A DNA stretch of 64,000 nt from Trichosporon coremiiforme. Taxonomy: Eukaryota; Basidiomycota; Tremellomycetes; Trichosporonales; Trichosporonaceae. The stretch's first letter is position 1. Each line of letters begins with the position of its first letter. Made by a program: the position numbers and the translations under genes. The notes under the pieces were generated by a model. It did not search any database. It had not been told where the DNA came from and was given only the letters and a program-made list of their open reading frames with translations. The stretch lies in the NCBI GenBank assembly GCA_039545355.1, contig BCJJ01000049.1:1-64000 (forward strand), given 5' to 3'. Positions 23,769-32,882 of the stretch are shown piece after piece.

Positions 23769-24430
23769 GGGCTTGACGCGACGGGATCATCATTCGCGGC
23801 AACCTACTGGGCGTGAACTGGTCGCCGCCTCAAACCCCCTCAGCTTTTGTCCCGAAGACCATCATACTGTTATTGCTTCCAAACCTCAAGTATCAAGCTA
23901 TATCAAGACAACTCATCAATATCGCTGCAACACTTTGTGCATCGCTTTTCATTTCCAGGCATCCTCTCATAGATCCCATACAGCAATGTGGCAATGTCAA
24001 TGAATACGCCCGAGCGACCGGCGGTGTCCCTTGCCCTGGCCCTGGATGGCATGATCCTCGCAGCCTCCCTGCCCATCAAACCGCGAATAACATAGGGAGG
24101 TTACTCAGCTGTTCGGGCGCGCTGTGTACGCTGTGCAGGGTACAATGCACAATGCTTCTTCTCTGACAAGGCTGCCTTGCTGACGACGCCTCGACAATGC
24201 ATGGGACTGTGGTCTGGAACAAAGAGCGGGTGCATGCCACAGACGGGATCAAACCAGGATCGCCCTATATTCCCGTAAGCCACGCGGGAACGCTTTGCAG
24301 GCCTTCGATCCCTCGAGTGCGCTAGTCGACATCCAACCGCGTCGTTACATTGCTACGCTCATCCACCCTTACTCTCCCTCAACCCTCTCTCATCTTCCCC
24401 CTCATCGCATCCATCCACCCACCGTTCACA
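23769..24430. other. Intergenic, 662 bp
   Basis: Upstream region of YRA1. The last about 100 bp are CA/CT-rich (leader). A GGTTTGATCCC element on the minus strand near 24250 was examined as tRNA-like and rejected. Nothing else recognised. Confidence 0.5.
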
Positions 24431-26243
24431 ATGGCTTCCATGGACATCGACAAGCCCCTCGACGAGGTCCGTTACCGCGATATTCGCCATCCGTAATCTC
24501 GAGCTGACGCCTCCTCTTTTCACGCCCTGCAACGCGTCTGTTTGCCACCCATGTCGCGTCTCTTACCATCTCTCTCCGACCAACAGATCATCGCCGCCAA
24601 GCCCCGCACTCGTCGCGGTCGTGGCCCTCGCTCGGGAGGTGCTGGTGGAGCTGGAGGTGCTGGTGCTGCCGCCGGTGCCGGTGGCGCGCGTGCTCGTTAC
24701 GCCGGAGCTGCGCCCAAGTCGGCCTCGGCCAAGCAGTCTGCGCGTGCTGCCGCTCCCGTTCCGGCCAAGCCCATCACGGCCGACGCCCAGAAGATCATCA
24801 TCTCTAACCTCCCCGCCGACGTCACGGACGCCGCTGTCCGTGACCTCATGCAGTCGACCGTCGGACCGGTTCGCTCCGTTCACCTGAGCTACACCAGCAC
24901 CGGCAAGAGCACTGGTGTCGCGACCGTTCTGTTCAAGAACAAGGGCGACGCCAACAAGGCCCACTCGACGTACCACAACAGGATGATCGACAACCGTTAG
25001 TGTTTCTCTTTACTGATCCCCATGTCTCCGCTGTTCGCTGGCTGTGTTGTCCTCGCAACGAGTGATGATGTGCCAAGGTAGTTCAAGATCTTTGAGCAGA
25101 GTAAAATCTGCTCTCCAGGAAGGAAGGGATCCGACCTCGCGCGTATCGCGCGTCATGCCCATGTTCCCAAGTTCCTTCGCGACGCCGGTCGAGTTCGAGG
25201 TTTCACAGCTCTCCCCTTTGGAAGGATTAGTGCACATGATCAGACCCATCGACGGTAACGGCGGGACCTCCGCAAGAGGAGGTCCACTTGGAGATGGTGT
25301 TTACCATTGCATTCCTTGCAGCTCAAACCCCGCTCGGGGGGTTACCAAGTTCGGAAGTGCATTTGGAGTTGCCACTTGGTGTCACGACCGATGAGAACTA
25401 GGGCGCAGAGCGCGGTTCGCGGGCGTGGTTGAGCGGTGCTACGTTGCCCCATTCGAGGGCGGTACGCAGAACGGCGTTCTCCTATGCAAGAGGAAGCGCG
25501 TTCTTTTTGACCCACAAGCAAGGCAAGACCGAACAGGGACCCGACGACTGTCTTCAAGACAAAGCGACGGCATGGTCTCGGTGGTGACGAAGCGATGTTT
25601 TCGCGGAGCCCGTGTTCCGGTAGCTGGCAGGACTGGTTATTGAGATCGACGGCTTCCTCTGGAAGCCCACAGCGACAGCGGCGGCTTTCCCATCCTCTCG
25701 CTTTGTTTGAACGAATGCTGATACGGTTCCTCTCGCTTGGACTTTGGACTTTTGGCTTCTCCCCCGCATTCAATCCGAATTAACTCAATCGTTATTCGAC
25801 CCACTACTGCCTTTCCTGCTCCCTTCGACAACTTCGACTACCGCAATCGACGACACCTTGACCCCGTTTCCCTGCCAACCTTCAAACTCCCCATTCCTTT
25901 CGATCCGCGTCTCCTTCACGGCTGCTTTCCGACATACAGAGCGCCCCATGAAGGTTGAGATCGCCATCGACCCCAACGCGATGCAGTCTCTTGCGTCTCG
26001 CGTCAACGCCCCCGCCGCCGCGGGTAGCCGTGGTGCTGGCCGTGCTCCTGCCGCCGCCAAGGCTCGCAACGGTGGACGTGCCGCTGGCTCTGGCTCTGGC
26101 CGCGCCGCCAAGCCTCGTGCCCCTCGCCCCGCGAAGAAGACTGCCGAGGATCTCGACGCTGAGATGGCCGTGAGTATAGCTAACCGCCAGCTTGAAACTG
26201 AGCTAACATCCAGGCCTACAAGGAGGCGACCTCGACCGCTTAG
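24431..26243 (+). CDS. YRA1: mRNA export adaptor ALY/REF
   Basis: RNA-binding adaptor that links the TREX helicase Sub2/UAP56 and the exporter Mex67 to mRNA in the nucleus. Exons 24431..24466, 24587..24995, 25940..26169, 26214..26243; 234 aa. The N-terminus has the UAP56-binding motif (DIDKPLDEIIAAK, split by intron 1). An RGG-like Gly/Ala/Arg region follows, then an RRM from about residue 81 (KIIISNLPADV as RNP2, STGVATVLFKN as RNP1). A basic Ala/Gly/Arg linker and the C-terminal UBM (KKTAEDLDAEMAAYKEA) complete the protein. The third intron position is the notable feature: 944 nt, against 32-120 nt in most neighbours. Read through, it gives a stop two codons past the donor and loses the C-terminal UBM. 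Whole-protein identity is clear from the paired UBMs. Confidence 0.9.
24996..25939 (+). other. 944-nt structured intron of YRA1
   Basis: GTTAGT...CATACAG intron, by far the longest in the window. Perfect hairpins: 25094-25100 with 25107-25113 (GAGCAGA/TCTGCTC), 25264-25271 with 25278-25285 (GGACCTCC/GGAGGTCC), 25344-25350 with 25374-25380 (ACCAAGT/ACTTGGT), and AACCCC/GGGGTT at 25326-25343. The last about 200 nt are pyrimidine-rich. No box C/D or H/ACA snoRNA could be made out. Confidence 0.75.
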
Positions 26244-26486
26244 AGATGAGAGAAGAGAGAAGAAGCGATAACCAAAATCTATTTATTTATGTGTTTGTCT
26301 GAGATTTGCCCCGAGGGGTCTTCCTCTTTTGCCCTGTTGAGATGCCAGACCGTGTAGCCCGCTCCCAGCTTGTCTCTATCTGCTGTTCACATCGTTGCAT
26401 ATTCCAAGAACCTCATGCTACATTAATTGTTGGTGCGACTGATGACTACGTCAATCAAGCTAGAGCTGTCTTATGTTTGTTGGGTG

Positions 26487-27610
26487 TTAGTTGAGCCATG
26501 TGCTCTTCTCGCCCGCGACCTTCCATGCCTTGGTGAAGGAGAGCGGGTTGGTGTGGCCGTGCTTTTCCCTCGCGTCCTGGAGTCGCACGATAAAGTTGAG
26601 GAGGATGGCGATGAAGAGAGCGGCACAGATCAGGATTGGGCCCCAGAGCTGGTCGAACGAGCCGGCGTGGCGCGAGGCGATCATCGTCAGACGCTGCTGG
26701 TAGACGACATAGGCATAGATCAGGACGGCGGCGGCACTGTTTGTCAGCTTGAGGTCACACTGCCCATTTAGCACTGAGGACTGCAATCAGTGCTAGCGAT
26801 AGCGATAGCGAGATGCAGTGCTCGATAAGTCAAACTCACATGCCGGCGTAGACCCAGGCGAACTTGCGGGCGACACTGTCCTTGGCGCCGAAGAGGAGAC
26901 CAGTCGCGATGGTCGACAGCAGCATGCCCATGGACAGGTACGAGATGAAGGTACGCTCGTTCGCGAACCAGACCTTGGCCTCGACCTTGACGGGGGTGGG
27001 CTTCTTCTCTGTGGTGGTCAGCTATCGACCTCCGAAGGAAGGTTGCTGCCGCGGCGCCGTTGGTAGCTGCCCAACCTCTTCAAACGAGGTAGGCGAACCC
27101 AACAAGGACACTCACTGGGCACACGGACGCGGATCGTGGGGTCGTTGATCGCGTGATAGTCCCTCAGAAGCGGGCGGTCGTCACTGATTGTCAGTTCGCG
27201 CTGGCAAACCCAACTCACGTGTCGGGGAGGTTGTCGGAGCGCTTCTGCTTGATCCGGATGCCTTCTCCGCGCTTGGGGAGGAGGTTGAGGGCACCCTGCG
27301 AGAACCTGCTGTCAGCTCTTCTTCTGCATGTGGATAGCTGTCAGGAAGGATGGCAGCAGGCAAACCACCTCCGGTGGCAAGGTCGGTCTTCTGAATGCTT
27401 GGCATGTAATGCAGAGGCTCCTGCCAGCTCTGCCAGCTCCAAGGGATACTCACGGCTGGAAGAAGTTCTCGGAGACGTCCTGGGCAATCCTGCCCATCGT
27501 GGACGACTCGCCCTTGTTGTTATCATTGTTGGGGTTGAGGGGGGTGTTCTGACGTTAGCTCTGGCTGGTGAACCACTTAGCTCGGCGTCCGGGCTCACCT
27601 CGTCAGGCAT
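26487..27610 (-). CDS. VTC1-like DUF202 membrane protein
   Basis: Exons on the complement: 27610..27599 (12 nt), 27548..27454, 27305..27219, 27183..27116, 27008..26840, 26736..26487; 226 aa. The C-terminal 120 residues match the DUF202/VTC1 family: VKVEAKVWFANERTF, then three membrane helices (about LSMGMLLSTIATGLLFG, AAAVLIYAYVVYQ, WGPILICAALFIAILLNFIV). VTC1 is the small membrane subunit of the vacuolar transporter chaperone complex that makes and imports polyphosphate. The N-terminal about 100 residues, with NPNNDNNKGESS and RPLLRDYHAINDP, are longer than in yeast Vtc1. So this may be a paralogue or an extended form. All six exons keep phase. It converges on YRA1 with 243 bp between. Confidence 0.78.
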
Positions 27611-28312
27611 GGTTGCTTGTCGTGATGCAGCAAGAGTCGGAGAATAGGGGCTGATGCAGTGAGCTGAAAAGTCAGAGGGGGTCGAGGATCGAGGAGGGAG
27701 GAATGGAATGAGGAAGGCAGACGAGAATAAAGTCAGGAGACAGGAGACGTCAGGATGGAGCACTAGCGAGCTAGTGGGTGGACTTATGTAGCACGTGCGT
27801 GAGGATCGACCAAGGGCCGTTGACTGTCATTTCGTGTGTCTGGGCGTCCTCTGCTCCTCTATGCTCTGGAACCGAGCAACCGGCTCTTGTTCTTGGTGTT
27901 GCCCGCCGCAACGTCTGTGTGAATGTGTGCATGCCGCCTCGGCCCCTCTTAGCTGTGTGCATGGTCTGACTGCAGCTGTGGAGAACGGAGTCGTCGACGG
28001 GGGCGGAGCTGTTTGCGATGCGCAGCCGTTAGTCCCAGTCCGAAAGTGGAACCGACGGAGTCGTGCCTGAAGGATGACCCCTTTCACTCTGATCGGAGTC
28101 CCAGGAATGACGTTTTTCGGCGGTGGCGCTCGAGCGCTCGAGGCCCTCGCCGGAGGCAGGGTACGCACTCAGCGCACACGGCCCGGACGCACGCGCTATT
28201 GCTTCCAGAAGCTTGCGAGTCAGACAGCGTAGCATGTTCGTTATGCATGATACTGATACAACAGATGTAGAGGGTAGTTCGAGACAATGCAAAAATGAGG
28301 AAAGTGAGGACG
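27611..28312. other. Intergenic, 702 bp
   Basis: Lies upstream of the VTC1-like gene and downstream of the OPT transporter, both on the minus strand. No conserved frame recognised. Confidence 0.5.
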
Positions 28313-31072
28313 TTAGAAGTTCATGGGATACTGATCCGGCGACAGACCAAAGAATCCCTTATCGGGGACGGGGAGGAGGCTCGCGTTGCCGCTCCACAGC
28401 TGCCAGTCGACGCCAGCCTGGGACACAGTGTTCCCCCACCATCCCAGGTCGACATGGATCGCAAAGTCGAACACGAGCGTGATGATGATGGCGGCACAGG
28501 CGGCGCCTGCGTCGAACGCAGCCTCGAGGATGTAGTTGTACTTGCTCCACCAGGTGGGATACCGGCGCTTGATGTGGTACATGAACAAGAAACTGAGGAC
28601 GACCTTGTTGCTGGCGTAGCTTAGGTTGTTGCCTCCGGTCCAGTTCAGCGCGCCGGACCAGGACACGGCGGGGTCGAACCACTCCATCCACGACAGGCTC
28701 ACACACAGCCCGTGTAAGCGGTCGTAGAGCTTTGTCGGACATCGACGCTCTGGCAGTCTGTGAATGGCTGGAGCACAACGATACACCACGCCGTAAACGA
28801 TGCCGACAACGGCACCGAGGAGGAAGCACCACGGCAGGATCGGGTACAGCTTGAACAGGTTCGGCACGCCGAGACCGCCGTACATGACCGAGTTGGCGTA
28901 CAGCAGCGCCGTGTCGAAACAGATGTAGTGCGACGAGCTGTTCTCGCAGAGCGCGCCATCGTCGTATTTGTGAAGCATCCAGTGCAGAAGTCCGACGAAG
29001 ACGAAGCATTGCAGCAGCACGGCAATAAGCTGAGCACGAAACACGGCCCGCGGGGGCAGTTTTGCGTACAGCGCCATCTTCTGGTCCATGACATACTGGC
29101 TCGCGCCTGTATTGAACGCACTCCCGAAGACGGTCGTGATCATGGCCGCCTCGGGACGGCCGGCGAACCAGACCCCACTGATCGTGCGGAACAACACTGT
29201 GGTCGGGACGCTCGTGTTCGCGACCGCGGAGAGGATCTGCGACGGCACGACGAACACGACCGATATGCCGAGCACGGCGAGCATGGTCCACCACGGCGTC
29301 GCTGCCGGCCACGCTGTGACTGCAGCAACACCGAAGCCGATCGAGATGGCGAGCACGAGCAGAAACCACCACTCAGGGACCTCGGGGTACTTGCGGATGG
29401 AGCGGGTCTGCGCGTCTTCGTATTCGTCGTAGAGCGTTGAGCGGCCACGCAGAGCCGCCCACTGTCCCGCCACACAGTTGCGCAACAGTGGCCAGTTCTT
29501 GATCAGGACAGAGAAGACGATCATGCCGTACCATGCGAACCAGGCGCCTTGGGAGAAAACGTTCGAGGCGGAGAAGTACGCGGGCCCGTACTGCTTGTAC
29601 TTGTCGGGATCGACTTGGGTGCCGGTCATGATGCGGGAGACATTGTAGTGCTCGCCCGTGTTTGAGAAGGCCTCGTACGCGTTGATGGGCAGGTATGCAG
29701 ACCAGGCAAAGTTCGTCCAGTACAGCGCGATGATGATGAGCCCAGCGAGAACGCGGGAGGCGTACTGCTGAATCTCACTGAGGTCAGCTCGAAACACTAA
29801 GAAAGCTCACCTGAACCAAGGTGTGATGAGGGCTCCCGTCCCGGACACGGTCCACTCAAAGGTCGCCATGGGATTGAAGCCCATTCCCCCATAGAAGCCA
29901 GTGACGACAGCAAGCGCAAAGTTCTGTGGCGCAATCCAAGTGATCCAGTTGAAAGCTCTGAGGCCGCGGAAGACGAGGTTGGGGATCCACCACCACAGGA
30001 ACATGCCCGTGCCCGCGACGAGGAAGAACTCCCTCCTCGACACGTGCCACCCATTGACTGGCGTTTCGCCCTTCGTCCTCCCCCTCTGGCACAGTACGCG
30101 GTTCAGCGCCAGTGTCGGCAGGACGCTGGGCCACAGCATCGTGGTCGGGTAAATTGCAATCCGGCGCAGGAGACCCGCGAATCCGAACCCGAGGAACTGC
30201 ACGGACAGCGCGAGCGTGATCTCGTAGCCCCACGAGACCCACGACTGGTCGTAGTACTTAGGCAGCCGCTGGACGAGGTAGACGTAGTACGTCGACGCTG
30301 CGCCCTGGACGACGGAGAACATGATCGTCGCCAGCGTTTGCTCCTTGACGCTCCACGGGCCGGGATTCAGGCTGATGCGCTTGCCTCGGATCGCGAAGCC
30401 CCAATCTGGCAGGGCCCACGCAAGGAACCGGCCACAAGGCGCAAGCACGAGCTGCATCACCGTCGTGCCGATCGAGAGACCGGGGTTGTTCGTCGAGAAC
30501 ACAGTTGAGAGGCGGAGGTAGTTGGACATGGCGTCCATTGTCGTGTTCAGAGATGTCACAGCGCCCATGAGGAGGATGCCGAGCACATAAGCTCTGATGG
30601 TCTCGACGGGCACGTCTGTGCCGTCGGATGGGTCAGTCACAGCGCGCACCTCAGCATACGGGCTGTGGAATCGTATCATGACCGCCAGAGCTTTACACTC
30701 GGCACTCCACTCGGGGTCGGCGGCAAAGGTCCTTGGCCCGCGGACGAGTTCCTTGATGCGCCGCATAGTCGCCTGCGAAAAGTTGGGGTCCTTGTCGTGC
30801 TCCCGTATCGTGTCGAGGAGGATACCCACGGCCTTGTCGTCGCTCATGTCCGCGTGGTCGGCGAGCGTCTCGAGCGGTCCGGCATCTTGCAAAGGGTGAC
30901 GGCCGTATTCGCCGAGAATCCTGGATCGGAGCGTGAACTGCGGCGAGAGTGAGGACGGCGTGGGCGACTTGTCGTCGACCAGGGGCGGGCGCTGCTCCGC
31001 TGCCGTCGAGGTCGCCGCGAGCGAGCCTTGCGCTTGCTGCGTGAAGTCGCTGCGGCTGCGTTCGCTGGTCAT
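28313..31072 (-). CDS. OPT-family oligopeptide transporter
   Basis: Proton-coupled importer of small peptides, glutathione or siderophore-like ligands at the plasma membrane. Exons on the complement: 31072..29811 and 29777..28313; 908 aa. After a Ser/Thr/Pro-rich cytosolic N-terminus comes the family signature SPYAEVRAVTDP (usual form SPYPEVRAV). At least 12 hydrophobic segments follow, with WALPDWGF, NPGPWSVKEQTLATIM and HYNVSRIMT also typical of OPT. Length is normal for fungal OPTs. The start at 31072 is preceded by a TATA box 39 bp upstream on the same strand and by a short leader, so longer in-frame GTG starts are not used. It is divergent from an NmrA-like gene across 727 bp. Substrate cannot be read from sequence. 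Confidence 0.9.
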
Positions 31073-31110
31073 TAGATGGGTGGCCAACACATTCCATCAG
31101 TACTTCACGT

Positions 31111-31117
31111 CCTTATA
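31111..31117 (-). promoter_or_regulatory. TATA box of the OPT transporter
   Basis: TATAAGG on the minus strand, 39-45 bp upstream of the ATG at 31072, implying a short leader. Confidence 0.5.
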
Positions 31118-31668
31118 GCGAGCAGGCGCGTGACGCGAGTCACCTTTTGTCATGGCTGATGTTCGCGTGCCGCGGAGCTGCGGAGCTCCAGCCAACGTGA
31201 CCGGGCGGCTCTTGTCCGTATCGCGTCAGCAAGGTTTGGTTAGACTGGGTGGCCACGGGGAACAGAGAACGGTGATTTTGGGTAGATGGGGAGGGGGTTG
31301 ACTCGGCCATCTTGGTTGTAGAAAGCCGGTGATCCGGATCGGCGGTGGCTTGAGCCGAAGCCTCCGATCGATACGACCATCATTGCCACCACACTATCTG
31401 CCCTCTGGCAAGCTGATAACAAGCAGGCGTGCCCCTTCCTATTGTCCCACTGCATAATGAGCTGTTCACAGCGACAAAGCCATGGCGCATGCCTATTCTG
31501 AAGACTACGACGGATGCTCAACGAAGGACCTCGGAACTCCCCCGCGTGCCTCACCGAGACGTCGACCGAGCATGAGAGACGACAGCCTGCACGACGTGAC
31601 GTCAATCAGCCTCCCTACGACCATGGCCTCCGTTACGACCGCGAGAAGCGAACGAGAAGTTCCAGAAA

Positions 31669-31686
31669 ACCATAGACGTCTATGGT
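31669..31686. promoter_or_regulatory. 18-bp perfect palindrome upstream of NmrA-like A
   Basis: ACCATAGACGTCTATGGT equals its own reverse complement. It is centred on GACGTC, the core of CRE/ATF-type sites, and lies 114 bp before the ATG at 31800. A dimeric regulator site is the simplest reading; a short stem in RNA is the alternative. Confidence 0.5.
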
Positions 31687-31799
31687 GATCTACCACCGTG
31701 CGTGAGGGTCAGTGTGAATACCTCGTGCATAACATAAGCGACTGGGACATCGGCCACTTGTCAATCTTTGTTGACACTTCGCACAAATATCAGAACACA

Positions 31800-32744
31800 A
31801 TGGCCTCCCTAGTCATCTTTGGCGCCGACGGACGCATCGGCGGCCAGCTCGTCCCCGCTGCTGTCGGATCCTTCTTCGTGCACGCCGTGACCAAGACAAA
31901 GTCCCAGAAGTGCGTTTCCCCTCACCCTTCTCTTCCACCCCTCCCCGACTGACATCTCAGCGACCAGATTCTGAAGGAGCTCGGCGCGACGCCGCACGTG
32001 CTTGACCTGACGACCGCGAGCGTCGACGACATAGTCAAGCTGTTCAAGGACACCAAGGCCGAGGCGATTGTGAACTGCGCCTCGGCCGACGACGTGCGCG
32101 ACGCCAAATCCGTCAAGGCGGTCGACTACGAGGGCGGGCTGAAGGTGATCCAGGCGGCGGAGAAGGCGGGCGTGGCCCGTTTCCTGACCGTATCGTCTAT
32201 GGGTGTCCATGACCCGGACAAGATGCCGGGGTACTACTCCAACGTCTCGTGCCTCGCTAGCAAGATCATGTGGCAGAGCGACAGCGCCATGCGGCCCTTC
32301 CTTGAGGCCAAGTGGCAGCTGGAGAGCGCGCTGCACAAGACCAAGCTCCAGTTCACTGTCCTCCGCCCCGGAGCGCTGTTTGACAATTACGAGACGGGCT
32401 GTCGTATGGGCGCCCTGAACCTCGTGCGCGATGGGTCGTCCGTCAGTCCGCCCACCCTCGAGCGCGTCCTCGATGCCATGCCCCCGACTTCGCGCGAGCT
32501 CGTTGCCCAGACCCTCTACGAGTGCCTGCGTACCAAGGAGTCGGCGGGCCTCACCCTCGACGTCGTCAATGGTCCCGGCGACATTAGCGAGGAGCTCAGC
32601 ATCATGACCGCGTCCAAGACGGATGTCTGGAAGGAGGACCAGAAGACGCGCGACTGGGACGAGAAGACGGCCCAGAAGGAGAGCGAGGACAATGCCGAGC
32701 AGCAGAAGAAGGACCACCCCGGACCCAAGATCGTTTGCCTGTAG
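31800..32744 (+). CDS. NmrA-like NAD(P)-binding protein, copy A
   Basis: Exons 31800..31909 and 31961..32744; 297 aa. The N-terminus is a Rossmann start with GADGRIGGQL as the dinucleotide loop. Residues around TASVDDIVKLFKDTKAEAIV, VARFLTVSSMGVHDPDKMPG and FTVLRPGALFDN place it in the atypical SDR/NmrA-type group, which includes redox sensors and reductases that lack a full YxxxK site. The C-terminal 40 residues are charged and probably disordered (DEKTAQKESEDNAEQQKKD). A second gene at 40420-41277 shares the same layout, intron position after about 37 codons and motifs, so the two are paralogues. No metabolic role can be assigned. Confidence 0.75.
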
Positions 32745-32882
32745 GGGTAGATGAACTGAAGTACAGAAGTAGAGGCAATGCATCAAGCTGGATTAATCGT
32801 GTCTGCATCGATACAGTGTTACGTATTATCTACAGATGTCCAACGGATAGAACGGTGGTTCAACATCAGTCCCAAGCCCTGA

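Larger units (their letters stand above)
31073..31799. other. Divergent promoter region OPT / NmrA-like A
   Basis: 727 bp between two starts. Holds the OPT TATA box (minus strand, 31117..31111, TATAAGG) and an 18-bp palindrome (separate entry). No coding frame accepted. Confidence 0.55.

Noticed and set aside
24240..24300. tRNA-like A-box (TGGCTTACGGG) and B-box (GGTTTGATCCC) on the minus strand
   Set aside because: The boxes are about 17 bp too close for a tRNA and no acceptor or anticodon stem pairs.
25056..25120. Box C-like GTGATGATG in the YRA1 intron as part of a C/D snoRNA
   Set aside because: No D box (CTGA) at a suitable distance and no terminal stem could be found.
25744..26271. 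A separate 175-codon gene 3' of YRA1
   Set aside because: Its second half is the YRA1 C-terminal UBM region, in phase with the RRM exon through a CAG acceptor; the first half is pyrimidine-rich intron.
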